Shown here: piece by piece, positions 21,673-30,629 of the stretch | How positions within the stretch are numbered: the first letter of the stretch is position 1 | Layout: each line of letters opens with the position of its first letter | Assembly (NCBI RefSeq): GCF_034347385.1 | Contig: NZ_CP133777.1 | Span: 558,001 to 622,000, forward strand | Length of the DNA stretch: 64,000 bases | Source of the DNA: Actimicrobium sp. CCC2.4 | Lineage (GTDB): Bacteria; Pseudomonadota; Gammaproteobacteria; Burkholderiales; Burkholderiaceae_D | Reading direction: 5' to 3' | Program-made: the position numbers and the translations under genes | The notes under the pieces: generated by a model | Told to the model about the DNA's origin: nothing | What the model saw: the letters and a program-made list of their open reading frames with translations, nothing else | Database searches by the model: none

Positions 21673-24378
21673 ATGACTGTTCCGAAGACCCCCAACCGCC
21701 CCGATCCCGATGAATTACTGCGCCAGCTGCAGCAGGATGAACACGTCGCCGGTCGCGGTAAGCTGAAGATTTTTTTCGGTGCCTCGGCCGGTGTCGGCAA
21801 GACTTACGCGATGCTGCTGGCGGCGCAGGAGGCGCAGCGCAATGACATCGATGTGCTGGTCGGGCTGGTCGAAACGCATGGCCGGCGCGAGACGCTGGCG
21901 CTGCTCGATGGCTTGCCGCAGTTGCCACTGAAAGCGATCGTTTACCGCGAGCGCACGCTGCAGGAATTCGACCTCGATGCAGCCCTTGCACGCAAGCCCG
22001 CATTGATCCTCGTCGACGAACTCGCGCATGCCAACGCACCCGGCTCGCGCCATCCGCGCCGCTGGCAGGACATCGACGAATTGCTCGCCGCCGGTATCGA
22101 TGTGTTCACCACGGTCAATGTCCAGCATCTCGAAAGCCTCAATGATGTGGTCGGCGGCATCACCGGCGTGCGCGTCGCCGAGACCGTGCCTGACACCGTG
22201 TTCGATCAGGCCGATGCGGTGGTGCTGGTCGACCTGCCGCCCGACGAATTGCTGCGTCGCCTCAAGCAAGGCAAGGTGTATTTGCCGCAGCAGGCCGAGC
22301 GCGCCGCGCAGAGTTTTTTCCGCAAAGGCAACCTGATTGCCTTGCGCGAACTGGCCTTGCGCCGCACCGCCGATCGCGTTGATGCCGACGTGCGCGCCTA
22401 CCGCGATGCGCAGTCGATCCGGCGTGTCTGGGAAACCCGCGACACGCTGCTGGCCTGCATCGGCCCGCGTCCCGGTGCCGAAAAAATTGTCCGTGCCGCT
22501 GCCCGTCTGGCGGACCGCCTCAATGCCGACTGGCATGCGGTCTATGTCGAGACGCGCCAGCTGCAACGGCTGCGCGAGAGCGAACGCCAGCGCATCCTGA
22601 AAGTGCTGGCGCTGGCGCAGGAACTCGGTGCGCAAGCCACCACGATCCCCGGCGAGGATGTGGCGGCCGCGCTGCTCGACTACGCGCGCACCCACAACAC
22701 GTCGCGCGTCGTGATCGGGCGCGCCGGCGGCCGGCGCTGGTGGCGCTCGTCGGTGGCACAGTCGCTGGCGCAGCAAGCCTTCGACCTCGACGTGATCCAG
22801 ATCGCGCGCGACGGTGCCGATGCGCCGCTCGGCAGCAAGGCCTGGATGGCCGCCGGTGCACAGGCGCTGGCCGATGATCCGGTGCGGCCGTGGCCGTATG
22901 TCTGGGCGATGCTGGCCAGTGTCGCCACGACCGGACTGGCGGCGTTGCTGTTTCCGTATTTCGAGCTGGCCAATATCGTTATGGTGTTCCTGCTGTCGGT
23001 GATGGGTGTGGCGCTGTATTGCGGTCGCGGGCCGGCGGCGCTGGCGGCGGTAGTCAACGTGCTGGTGTTTGATTTTTTCTTTGTACAGCCGCGCTTTTCA
23101 TTCGCGGTCTCGGATGCGCAATACCTGCTGACCTTTGCCGTGATGCTGGCGGTGGGCCTGATCACCGGCCAGCTGACGGCGCGCCTGCGTTATCAGTTGC
23201 GGGTCGCCGAACAGCGCGAACGCCGCGCCCGCGCGCTCTACGAAATGGCGCGCGACTTGTCCGGCGCGCTGACCACCGAGCACGTCATCGAACTGTCGAA
23301 CCGCAGCCTCGCCGCCGGCTTCAATGCAGCCACGACGGTGCTGCTGCCGGACCAGCACGAGCGTCTGCAATTGTCTTCCGAACCGGAAGCGCAGCGCCTC
23401 GCAGTGCTCGATGTGGCGATGGCGCAGTGGGCCTTTGATCATGGCCAGCCGGCCGGTGCCGGCACCGATACGCTGCCATCGAGTGCGCGTCTGTATCTGC
23501 CGCTGAAAGCGCCGATGCGTACGCGCGGCGTGCTGGCCATCCTGCCGAAAGTGCCGCGCTGGCTAATGGTGCCGGAACAGCGCCGCCAGCTCGATACCTT
23601 TGCGTCGCTGGTCGCCATTGCGCTGGAGCGTGTGCATTACGCCGATGTCGCGCGCAGCGCGCTGGTGCAGATGGAATCCGAGCGCTTGCGTAATTCGCTG
23701 CTGTCGGCGCTGTCGCATGACTTGCGCACACCGCTGACGGCGCTGGTCGGATTGGCCGAAGCGCTGGTGCGCTCGTCGCTGGCCGGGGCACCCGCCGCGC
23801 TGGCCACCGCGTTGCATCGCGAAAGCCTGCGCATGAGTACGCTGGTGGTCAACCTGCTGGATATGGCGCGGCTGGAAGCCGGTGCGGTGCAGCTGCGGCT
23901 GGAATGGCAATCGCTGGAAGAAGTGGTCGGCACTGCGCTGGCGGCCTGCGGCAATACGCTCGCGCAGCACCACATCGTCACCGATCTGCCGGCGAGTCTG
24001 CCGCTGGTGCGCTTCGATGCAGTGCTCATCGAGCGGGTGCTGTGCAACCTGATCGAGAACGCGCTCAAGTACACGCCGCCCGGTTCGACGATCCGGATCT
24101 CGGCGCTACCGGCCGGTAACAAGATCTGCCTGACGGTGGCCGACAACGGGCCGGGATTTCCGGCCGGTCAGATCGGTGCGCTGTTCGACAAGTTTGCACG
24201 CGGCGTCAATGAGTCGGCGATCCCCGGCGTCGGCCTCGGCCTGGCGATTTGCCGCGCCATCGTCGACGCCCACGGCGGCAGCATCGACGGCGCCACCAAT
24301 GCCGACGGTGGTGCCAGCTTCATCATCACGCTGCCGGCCGGCGTGCCGCCGGCGGTCGAGCTTGAAAGCCAGTCATGA
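21673..24378 (+). CDS. kdpD: Potassium/turgor sensor histidine kinase KdpD
   Basis: 901 residues. Domain order: KdpD N-terminal ATPase-like domain with Walker A GASAGVGKT (36-44); universal-stress-like domain (about 250-375); four close membrane helices of the DUF4118 type (about 405-505); GAF-like region; HisKA with phospho-acceptor His682 in LSHDLRTPL; and HATPase with NLIENALKYTP and GLGLAICRAI. It senses K+ limitation or ionic state and phosphorylates KdpE. It overlaps kdpE by 4 bp. Confidence 0.97.
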   Translation: MTVPKTPNRPDPDELLRQLQQDEHVAGRGKLKIFFGASAGVGKTYAMLLAAQEAQRNDIDVLVGLVETHGRRETLALLDGLPQLPLKAIVYRERTLQEFDLDAALARKPALILVDELAHANAPGSRHPRRWQDIDELLAAGIDVFTTVNVQHLESLNDVVGGITGVRVAETVPDTVFDQADAVVLVDLPPDELLRRLKQGKVYLPQQAERAAQSFFRKGNLIALRELALRRTADRVDADVRAYRDAQSIRRVWETRDTLLACIGPRPGAEKIVRAAARLADRLNADWHAVYVETRQLQRLRESERQRILKVLALAQELGAQATTIPGEDVAAALLDYARTHNTSRVVIGRAGGRRWWRSSVAQSLAQQAFDLDVIQIARDGADAPLGSKAWMAAGAQALADDPVRPWPYVWAMLASVATTGLAALLFPYFELANIVMVFLLSVMGVALYCGRGPAALAAVVNVLVFDFFFVQPRFSFAVSDAQYLLTFAVMLAVGLITGQLTARLRYQLRVAEQRERRARALYEMARDLSGALTTEHVIELSNRSLAAGFNAATTVLLPDQHERLQLSSEPEAQRLAVLDVAMAQWAFDHGQPAGAGTDTLPSSARLYLPLKAPMRTRGVLAILPKVPRWLMVPEQRRQLDTFASLVAIALERVHYADVARSALVQMESERLRNSLLSALSHDLRTPLTALVGLAEALVRSSLAGAPAALATALHRESLRMSTLVVNLLDMARLEAGAVQLRLEWQSLEEVVGTALAACGNTLAQHHIVTDLPASLPLVRFDAVLIERVLCNLIENALKYTPPGSTIRISALPAGNKICLTVADNGPGFPAGQIGALFDKFARGVNESAIPGVGLGLAICRAIVDAHGGSIDGATNADGGASFIITLPAGVPPAVELESQS

Positions 24379-25064
24379 ACGCAGGACAGCATCATGTCGT
24401 CGTGGTCGAGGATGACCCGCAAATCCGCCGCTTCGTGCGCCTCGCGCTTGAAGCCGAACAGCATGCGGTATTTGATGCCGACACGCTGCAGCGCGGCCTG
24501 ATCGAGATCGCCACCCGCAAGCCGGACCTGGTCATCCTCGATCTCGGTTTGCCCGACGGCGACGGCACCACGCTGATTCGCGAACTGCGTACCTGGTCGA
24601 CTATCCCGGTCATCGTGCTATCGGCCCGCACCGATGAAACGCAAAAGATCGCCGCGCTGGATGCCGGTGCCGATGACTACCTGACCAAGCCGTTCGGCGT
24701 CGGCGAATTGCTGGCGCGCGTGCGCGTCGCTTTGCGGCGTGGCGCGCGTGGTGCCGACGCCGAGCCGGTCATGCGTTTTGGGAATGTGGAAGTCGATCTG
24801 GGTTTGCGCAGCATCAGCAAGGCCGGCGTGCCGGTGCATCTGACGCCGATCGAATACCGCCTGCTCGCGCATCTGCTGGCACATGCCGGCAAGGTGCTGA
24901 CGCAGCAGCAGATCCTGAAAGCGGTGTGGGGTCCATCCCATGTCGAGCGACCGCACTACCTGCGGATCTACATGGGACACCTGCGCCAAAAGCTGGAAGA
25001 CGATCCGGCCCGGCCGCAGTTTTTGATGACCGAGACCGGGGTGGGGTATCGGGTGCTGGTGTGA
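24375..25064 (+). CDS. kdpE: Response regulator KdpE (OmpR family)
   Basis: 229 residues: receiver domain with acidic pair (VVEDDPQI), phospho-acceptor Asp near residue 56 (VILDLGLPDGDGT) and Lys in LTKPFGVGELLARV; then a winged-helix DNA-binding domain (LTPIEYRLLAHLLAHAGKVLTQQQIL, HYLRIYMGHLRQKLE). It is expected to activate the kdp operon through the T-rich/TTTACACCCC site at 16907. It starts in an ATGA overlap with kdpD. Confidence 0.97.
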   Translation: MNAGQHHVVVVEDDPQIRRFVRLALEAEQHAVFDADTLQRGLIEIATRKPDLVILDLGLPDGDGTTLIRELRTWSTIPVIVLSARTDETQKIAALDAGADDYLTKPFGVGELLARVRVALRRGARGADAEPVMRFGNVEVDLGLRSISKAGVPVHLTPIEYRLLAHLLAHAGKVLTQQQILKAVWGPSHVERPHYLRIYMGHLRQKLEDDPARPQFLMTETGVGYRVLV

Positions 25065-25106
25065 GCTTGGCAGAGTGCGACGTTTGAAAATATAGGGAGC
25101 TTTTGC

Positions 25107-25130
25107 AAGTTTATGCAAATTGCATAACTT
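25107..25130. other. AT-rich imperfect palindrome after kdpE
   Basis: AAGTTTATGCA and TGCATAACTT pair around AAT, with one bulged T. It lies 43 bp past the kdpE stop in an AT-rich patch. It could be a weak terminator or a protein site; no T-run follows. Confidence 0.25.
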
Positions 25131-25157
25131 CGAATAATTTTGCTAACTCTGGATCAA

Positions 25158-25190
25158 CGTAGGGTGCAATAACCGAAGGGCATTGCACCG
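25158..25190. repeat. Single copy of the interspersed palindromic repeat
   Basis: The same 32-bp unit as at 16650-16681 (outer GTAGG, then GTGCAAT...ATTGCAC palindrome with the CCGAAGGGC core), lying between the convergent kdpE and catalase genes. Beyond it, the rest of the 214-bp gap shows no further feature. Confidence 0.85.
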
Positions 25191-25278
25191 CATGCACTGC
25201 CAAGGAATGTTAGCGCTGAGGCGGGGAGCCCCCGGCGACACGGCTTTCACCGTGCCGCTGTGCGGCTTGCCAGCGCGA

Positions 25279-26295
25279 TTACTTCCCGGTCAACCGGCGA
25301 ATCACGCTGACGCTGTAGGCAATCGGGCGTGACAGCAAGACCGGGTCGGCTGACGGGGCGATGCCATCGGTCAGCAGTAGCGGATTGAAGGCCAGCGTCT
25401 TTTCGGCGGCGGCACTATCCGGCGACATCTTGTCGAGACTCAGGATGCCCAGTTCGACTTGCGGACGGCTGTCCGGCCAGACCATGGTGCCATCGTTGAT
25501 CGGGTCATCCTTGCCGGCGAGCTGGGCGCTGATGCGGAACTGCACCGGACCTTTGGCAATGCGCTGCGGCAGTTCGTCCATCAAGTAATTCGGGGCCGCC
25601 TTGGCAACTTCGGCATCGCTCAACGCCTGCACCCCGGCCAGCGGCGTGATTTGATAACGGGCGTATTGGGAAATGCCTTTGGCATTGGTGAACTGGAAGG
25701 CATTGACGCCGTAGAACGCCAGCGTGGCAAAGCTGACCGGCGCGGGTTTCGGTGCCTTGACAAATTTCATGGCGGCGGGATGGGTGGCCAGGAATTGCTC
25801 GACCGGAGTCGGCTTTGGTGAATCCGGCTTGGTCGCGGCGACCGAGTTCAGAAAGCTCAGGAAGTCTTCCGGCGTGGCCACCGGGAAGCCGTTGAACGAG
25901 ATGCTGACGATGTCGGTCAGGCCGCCTTCAGGCAACTGGAAACGGATTGCAATGCCGTGCGGGCTGGCGTTCGGCGACGCATCCGGCATGGTTGGCACGC
26001 CGGTCGGGTTCGAGAAACGCACAGTCACCGGCACCGGCTTGGCAAAATGCACCGCCTTGCTCAGTGATGGCGCTTCGGCACTCGGCGTAAAGGTGCCGGT
26101 CAGGACTATGCCCTTGGCATGGTTGGCGCGATAGCCGGGATACGGACCCTTGGCCAGGACGGTCATCGTGTCGACCAGTTGTTCGTGCACGTTTTTTTCA
26201 TCGGCAGCCTGGGCTGGTGCCGCGAAGGCGAAGGTGCCGGCGAGCAGGGCAAGAAGCGGGGTGCTGGTTTTCGGCAAGCGAGCGAATGTGGTCAT
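25279..26295 (-). CDS. SrpA-like periplasmic catalase-related peroxidase
   Basis: 338 residues from the ATG at 26295, which gives GGAG 10 nt upstream and a clean signal peptide (TPLLALLAGTFAFAAPAQA). A 19-residue upstream extension would run through repeated regulatory DNA. Catalase-fold landmarks: distal His in RANHAKGIVLTGTF, the VRFSNPTG strand and SPHGIAIRF. The protein is shorter than true catalases (about 480+ residues), as in SrpA-type heme peroxidases. Likely role: periplasmic peroxide or organic peroxide removal. The upstream palindrome suggests peroxide-responsive control. Confidence 0.88.
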   Translation of the reverse strand: MTTFARLPKTSTPLLALLAGTFAFAAPAQAADEKNVHEQLVDTMTVLAKGPYPGYRANHAKGIVLTGTFTPSAEAPSLSKAVHFAKPVPVTVRFSNPTGVPTMPDASPNASPHGIAIRFQLPEGGLTDIVSISFNGFPVATPEDFLSFLNSVAATKPDSPKPTPVEQFLATHPAAMKFVKAPKPAPVSFATLAFYGVNAFQFTNAKGISQYARYQITPLAGVQALSDAEVAKAAPNYLMDELPQRIAKGPVQFRISAQLAGKDDPINDGTMVWPDSRPQVELGILSLDKMSPDSAAAEKTLAFNPLLLTDGIAPSADPVLLSRPIAYSVSVIRRLTGK

Positions 26296-26318
26296 CGAGG
26301 AGATCTCCGTTTGAGTTC

Positions 26319-26363
26319 TTGTAAATAAGTTTTGTAAATAAGTTGTACGCAATTAAATTGCGT
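26319..26363 (-). promoter_or_regulatory. Tandem repeat plus palindromic operator upstream of the catalase gene
   Basis: Two perfect adjacent 13-bp copies of TTGTAAATAAGTT (26319-26331 and 26332-26344) are followed by the palindrome ACGCAATTAAATTGCGT (26347-26363; 8-bp arms, 1-nt centre). The block is 24-68 bp before the catalase ATG. The palindrome is similar in form to OhrR/MarR-type operators (CAATTnAATTG core). Regulation is inferred. Confidence 0.6.
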
Positions 26364-26500
26364 GCACGCATACTGTCACAAGTCACGGATTTTGGCTGGA
26401 GTTGACTCTTCGGGAAGGGGTGGGGACGAGCATAGCTGTCCTCCGGGCGCGAAAAGATGAGGCGAGGTCCGTCGGTATTGACGGCTGCTGCCGGTGCATA

Positions 26501-26533
26501 CGGTGCAATGCCCTGCGGTTATTGCACCCTACG
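26501..26533. repeat. Interspersed palindromic repeat copy
   Basis: A copy of the repeat family with GCCCTGCGGTT as its core instead of GCCCTTCGGTT. The changed base stays within the loop of the GTGCAAT/ATTGCAC stem. It ends CCCTACG, like the other full copies. Confidence 0.85.
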
Positions 26534-26541
26534 TTGCTACC

Positions 26542-26593
26542 GCTTGTCGAAGGCGTCCGGCTTGTGCGCCTTCGACAAGCTCAGGGCGAACGG
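26542..26593. repeat. Different REP-like hairpin with TCAGGGCGAACGG tail
   Basis: GCTTGTCGAAGGCG (26542-26555) and CGCCTTCGACAAGC (26567-26580) are perfect 14-bp arms around an 11-nt loop, followed by TCAGGGCGAACGG. The CTTCGACAAGCTCAGGGCGAACGG-type sequence is a widespread repeat in proteobacteria. It sits between two copies of the other repeat, forming a mosaic. Confidence 0.75.
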
Positions 26594-26609
26594 TAAATAG
26601 GGACGGCAG

Positions 26610-26638
26610 CGGTGCAATGCCCTGCGGTTATTGCACCG
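26610..26638. repeat. Interspersed palindromic repeat copy, lacking the outer CCCTAC edge
   Basis: CGGTGCAATGCCCTGCGG followed by TTATTGCACCG: same stem and core as the copy at 26501 and same orientation, but the right flank is CGAACTACG rather than CCTACG. It is 44 bp before the end of the PreP-like gene. Confidence 0.8.
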
Positions 26639-26682
26639 AACTACGCGAATAAGCACCGGCCTCATCGCGAACGCACGCCCCG

Positions 26683-29562
26683 TCAGGCCGCCAGCGCTAC
26701 CAGATCCAGCACCGTCAACCCCGCCAATTCCTGCGTCGTATTGCCGGCAAACGCGGCGCGGTTAGGCACGCCGTCCTTCAGCCAATGCTGCACCGCCACC
26801 TTGACCTGCGCTGCGGTACAGCCGAGCACGCCACTACGGAATTGCAAGCGGATTGCGGCTGTCACGCCACGCTGTTGCAGGTTCCACGCAGTGAGCGCTT
26901 CGGCGTACGGGGCGTGCGGTTTATCGAGTCCCTTGATCACGCAGATGATGGCTTCCTCGATGGTTTCCTGCGAGTAGTCGCTGGCCAGCAACTGGTCGAT
27001 CGCGCGACTGAAATCGGCATAGGTGCCGGCCAGGCGCGGATCGCGGTAGGAGCTCATCGTGAACACGCCGGCATTGGCACCGTAGCTGGCATAGCCACCG
27101 TAGGCACCGCCCTGCTCGCGCAAGGCCTGATGCAGGATCTGGTGCGACAGCAGTTCGGCGGCCACCGCCAGCGCGGCGGCATCGGCATGGCCGACGCCCG
27201 GCGCGTTCCAGGCGATCACGCAGTGGTTGATCTGGCTGGTCGCATGCAGCGCGACGTTGCCCACCGATGGCGTGGTCAGGCTGGCCAGGTCCGGCGTGGT
27301 CACCGGTGTGGCGACCGGCAGCGTGAGCAGCTTGGCCAGTGCGGCGCCGTCCTGTTCGATGCCGGCGCACAGGATGGTCGGCGTGCTGGCGATGATGCGC
27401 TGATGCAGCGCGTGCAAACGCGTGGCGATTTCGGCGAGTCCTTGCGGTGTCTTGGCGAGTTGCTGCAGCGTCCGGTAGAACGGCAGGGCCGCGGCGCCGC
27501 CGGTGAGATCGGCAAAGCGGCGTAGCGGCGACAACGGTGCGGTCGCGGCCAGCGACGCATAGTGGCTGCCGGCTTCGGCCAGACTGGTCAGCTTGTCCTG
27601 CACCAGGCTTTCAATCAGGAAGGCCATCCGTTCGGCTTCATCGAAACGCGGCTGGCCTATCGAGGTCGACAGCACGGTGGCGATGGCGGCCTGTTCTTCG
27701 CGCAGGCCGCTGGCCGAGAACGACAGCTCGACGTGCAGCTTGCCATCCGGTTGCGGGATCGCTTCGAGGCCGGCATGGAACGATGGCACCAGACGCTGAC
27801 GCCAGGCGCTGGCTTCCTCGAAATCGCGTTCGCCGACGCCCAGCTCGCTGATCACGTCGGTGTACAGCTGCAGCCAGGCCCAGTTGCTGTCGGCCAGTGC
27901 CGAGACGTCGTACAGCACGTTGGCATAGCTGATGCCGTTCGAGGCAATCGAAAAACTGATCGCACCATCGACCGCCGCCGGAATCGGCAAGGCCGGACGC
28001 GGCAGCGCGCTGACATCGCCGGGCAAAATGCGCGGCAGCAGTTCGGAGTTCGCAGGCAATTGCTGGTGCTTCTCGAGCGCGGCCGAATCGGCGCGGATGC
28101 GCGTGCGGTCCTCGTCCGACAAGGTCGTTAGTAGCGTGGCGAGGCGGGCCTCTTCGGTGGCCTTGCGGGCAATGAAAAAGTCGGCATCGGGAATCACGCG
28201 CGTGGTCAGCCGGGTCGGCGAGTCGATCAGCGATTGCACCAGTTCCTTGAAGAAGGCCGGGTCCTGGATTTGCTGTTCGAGGGTCGCGAGGATGGCATCG
28301 TTATCGAGTGCATTGAGCACGTCGCCGCCATACATTGCCATCGGCAACGCATGCAGCAGGCGCGACAAACCGTAGGGCGTCTGGCCGCTGCTGATTTTGC
28401 GCTGGCTGTACTTGATGTCGCGTAGCGCGGCTTGCAGCACCGAAGTCGGGATGCCCTCGGCGGCGGTTTTTTCGAGCGCAGCCCAGATCCGTTCACGGGC
28501 CAGTTCGACCTGTGCTTCGGTCAAGCCTTCCATGCCGAGGTGGAACACCATCTGGCGCGCGCCGGCATCGCGGCCGTTCATGCTCGATGGCCGGCCGTAA
28601 CCGGCCGACTCCATCGCCTTGATCAGCGGGGCCGACGAGTCGCCCAGCAAGCCGGCCGACAGCAGGTGCAGGCGGTAATACGCTTGCTGGTCGATCGCCT
28701 CGCCCATCAGCCAGGCGAACTGGATGCCGAACTCGTCATCGCGGGCTTCCTGCGATGGAATGCGCACGGTGTTTTCCTGCGGCGCGTTCCAGGCTGGTGC
28801 CAGTTCCGGCAAGCGGCGCGGTGTGCCGCCGTCGGTCAGCTTTGACAGCACGCGTTCGCTGATCTGCTGCTGGATTTCAGCGGCATCGATGCGGCCGGTG
28901 GTCATGAAGATTGCTTGCGACGGATGGTAATGCGTGGCGTGGAATTCTTTGAGCATCGCGTGCGTCAGCTCGGGAATGACCAGCGGATCACCGCCGGATT
29001 CGACCTGGTAGGTGGTGCCCTTGAACAGCGTGCCGGCGATGCCGGCGTCGAGCGCGCGCATCGGGCTGTTGAACGCGCCTTTCATTTCATTGAAGACCAC
29101 GCCCTGATACGTCAGCGCAGTCTTGTCGCCTTCGCCGTCGAGGCCGTAGCGCCAGCCTTCCTGCAGAAAATTGAGGTAGTCGAGATTCGGGAAAAACGCT
29201 GCATCGAGGTAGACATCGAGCAGGTTGAAGAAATCTTTCTTGTCAGTGCTGGCAAACGGATACACGGTGCGGTCGGCGTAGGTCATCGCATTCATGAAGG
29301 TGGCCGTCGAACGGCGCAGCATCGAGAAGAATGGATTGCGTACCGGATAGCGCGCCGAACCGCACAGCGCCAGATGCTCGAGGATGTGGGCGCGGCCATC
29401 GCTGACCTGCGGTACGGTCGGAAAGGCGACCAGGAACACCAGTTCCGGCTGTTCGGTTTCCATGTGGATATGCAGGACGCCGGAGCCGGGTTCGATGTAT
29501 TGCTCGACGGTCGCTTGCAGGACGGGAATGGTGTGGCTGCTCAGTTTTACAAATTGGGTCAT
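26683..29562 (-). CDS. PreP-like M16C family zinc metalloprotease
   Basis: 959 residues, the size of the presequence-protease (PreP/CymA) group. The inverted zinc motif HxxEH is HILEH (His59, Glu62, His63), and the distal zinc-binding Glu lies in YQGVVFNEMKG. Four M16 repeats joined by a hairpin are expected from the length. No signal peptide, so probably cytoplasmic. It degrades small unfolded peptides in characterised relatives; the substrate here is unknown. It is a stand-alone gene with repeats at its 3' side. Confidence 0.9.
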   Translation of the reverse strand: MTQFVKLSSHTIPVLQATVEQYIEPGSGVLHIHMETEQPELVFLVAFPTVPQVSDGRAHILEHLALCGSARYPVRNPFFSMLRRSTATFMNAMTYADRTVYPFASTDKKDFFNLLDVYLDAAFFPNLDYLNFLQEGWRYGLDGEGDKTALTYQGVVFNEMKGAFNSPMRALDAGIAGTLFKGTTYQVESGGDPLVIPELTHAMLKEFHATHYHPSQAIFMTTGRIDAAEIQQQISERVLSKLTDGGTPRRLPELAPAWNAPQENTVRIPSQEARDDEFGIQFAWLMGEAIDQQAYYRLHLLSAGLLGDSSAPLIKAMESAGYGRPSSMNGRDAGARQMVFHLGMEGLTEAQVELARERIWAALEKTAAEGIPTSVLQAALRDIKYSQRKISSGQTPYGLSRLLHALPMAMYGGDVLNALDNDAILATLEQQIQDPAFFKELVQSLIDSPTRLTTRVIPDADFFIARKATEEARLATLLTTLSDEDRTRIRADSAALEKHQQLPANSELLPRILPGDVSALPRPALPIPAAVDGAISFSIASNGISYANVLYDVSALADSNWAWLQLYTDVISELGVGERDFEEASAWRQRLVPSFHAGLEAIPQPDGKLHVELSFSASGLREEQAAIATVLSTSIGQPRFDEAERMAFLIESLVQDKLTSLAEAGSHYASLAATAPLSPLRRFADLTGGAAALPFYRTLQQLAKTPQGLAEIATRLHALHQRIIASTPTILCAGIEQDGAALAKLLTLPVATPVTTPDLASLTTPSVGNVALHATSQINHCVIAWNAPGVGHADAAALAVAAELLSHQILHQALREQGGAYGGYASYGANAGVFTMSSYRDPRLAGTYADFSRAIDQLLASDYSQETIEEAIICVIKGLDKPHAPYAEALTAWNLQQRGVTAAIRLQFRSGVLGCTAAQVKVAVQHWLKDGVPNRAAFAGNTTQELAGLTVLDLVALAA

Positions 29563-29721
29563 GGATGTTTTCCTGGTGGGCGCTTCGGTGGGTGTCGCCC
29601 GGTGTCACTGCCTGGCTGGTGCGATTTGTTAATGACCCATCTTACCTGCCGTGAGGAAAAAAAACTTTGAGGGCGGCAACGGCTGTCGTGAAAGTGCGCC
29701 GCCATCGCCTGCCTGGAGACC

Positions 29722-30612
29722 TCATTCGCCCTTGATCACCAGCGCCCGCTCATACAACGCATTCTTCCTTTGCCCGGTCAGCTGCGCCGCCAGTGCCGCT
29801 GCCTGCTTGACCGAGCACTCGGCCAGAAGAATGCGCAGCACGCGGTCGGCTTCGACTTCGTCGGCGGCAATCGCGCTCGGTGCGCCGTCGAGCAGCACCA
29901 CGTACTCGCCCTTTTCGCGGTGCGGATCGGCTTTCAGCCAGGCCGCGGCATCGGACAGATTGCAGCGATGGATTTCTTCGAACAGCTTGGTCAGTTCGCG
30001 CGCAAAGACGATCTGGCGGGTCGGTTCGAACGCGGCGGCCAGCGCATCGACGGCGTCGACGATGCGGTGCGGCGCTTCGTAGAACACCAGCGTCGCAGCA
30101 ATCCCGCGCAGTGTGCCGAGCACGGTGTCGCGCTGCTTGCCCTTGGCCGGCAGGAAGCCGACAAAATAGAATTGCGCATCCTGCAAGCCGCTGGCCGATA
30201 GCGCCGTGATGACGGCCGACGGACCCGGCAGCGGCAGCACGCGCAAGCCGGCCGCACGTACCGCGTCGACGATACGAGCACCGGGATCCGAGATCGCCGG
30301 GGTGCCGGCATCCGACACCAGTGCGATGCGCTGGCCGGCTTGCAGGCGGGCGATCAGCTTGTCGGCCACTTCGCGTTCGTTGTGCTGGTGCGCCGCAATC
30401 AGGGTTTTTGACAGGCCGTAGCGGGTCATCAGTTGCGCGGTATTACGGGTGTCTTCGCAGGCCACCGCGTCGGCCAGTCCGAGCAGGTGCAGCGCGCGCA
30501 CGCTGATATCGCCGATGTTGCCGATCGGCGTGGCGACCACGTACAAAGTGGACAGCGGGTACATCTGCTGCGACACTTCTTCGAGCAATGGAAAAGTTAC
30601 GGATGCAGTCAT
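29722..30612 (-). CDS. rsmI: 16S rRNA (cytidine(1402)-2'-O)-methyltransferase
   Basis: 296 residues. SAM-methylase signature segments: LYVVATPIGNIGDISVRAL, CEDTRNTAQLM, VSDAGTPAISDPG and LPGPSAVITALSASG; C-terminal tail with VLRILLAECSVKQAAALAAQLTGQ. It methylates C1402 in the 30S P site. The start at 30612 is the longest; a second ATG at 30564 (MYPLSTLYVV) would give a length closer to the conserved core, and neither has a strong ribosome-binding site. It is divergent from the lpoA-like gene, as in many proteobacteria. Confidence 0.95.
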   Translation of the reverse strand: MTASVTFPLLEEVSQQMYPLSTLYVVATPIGNIGDISVRALHLLGLADAVACEDTRNTAQLMTRYGLSKTLIAAHQHNEREVADKLIARLQAGQRIALVSDAGTPAISDPGARIVDAVRAAGLRVLPLPGPSAVITALSASGLQDAQFYFVGFLPAKGKQRDTVLGTLRGIAATLVFYEAPHRIVDAVDALAAAFEPTRQIVFARELTKLFEEIHRCNLSDAAAWLKADPHREKGEYVVLLDGAPSAIAADEVEADRVLRILLAECSVKQAAALAAQLTGQRKNALYERALVIKGE

Positions 30613-30629
30613 CGGAAAAGGATCATGGA

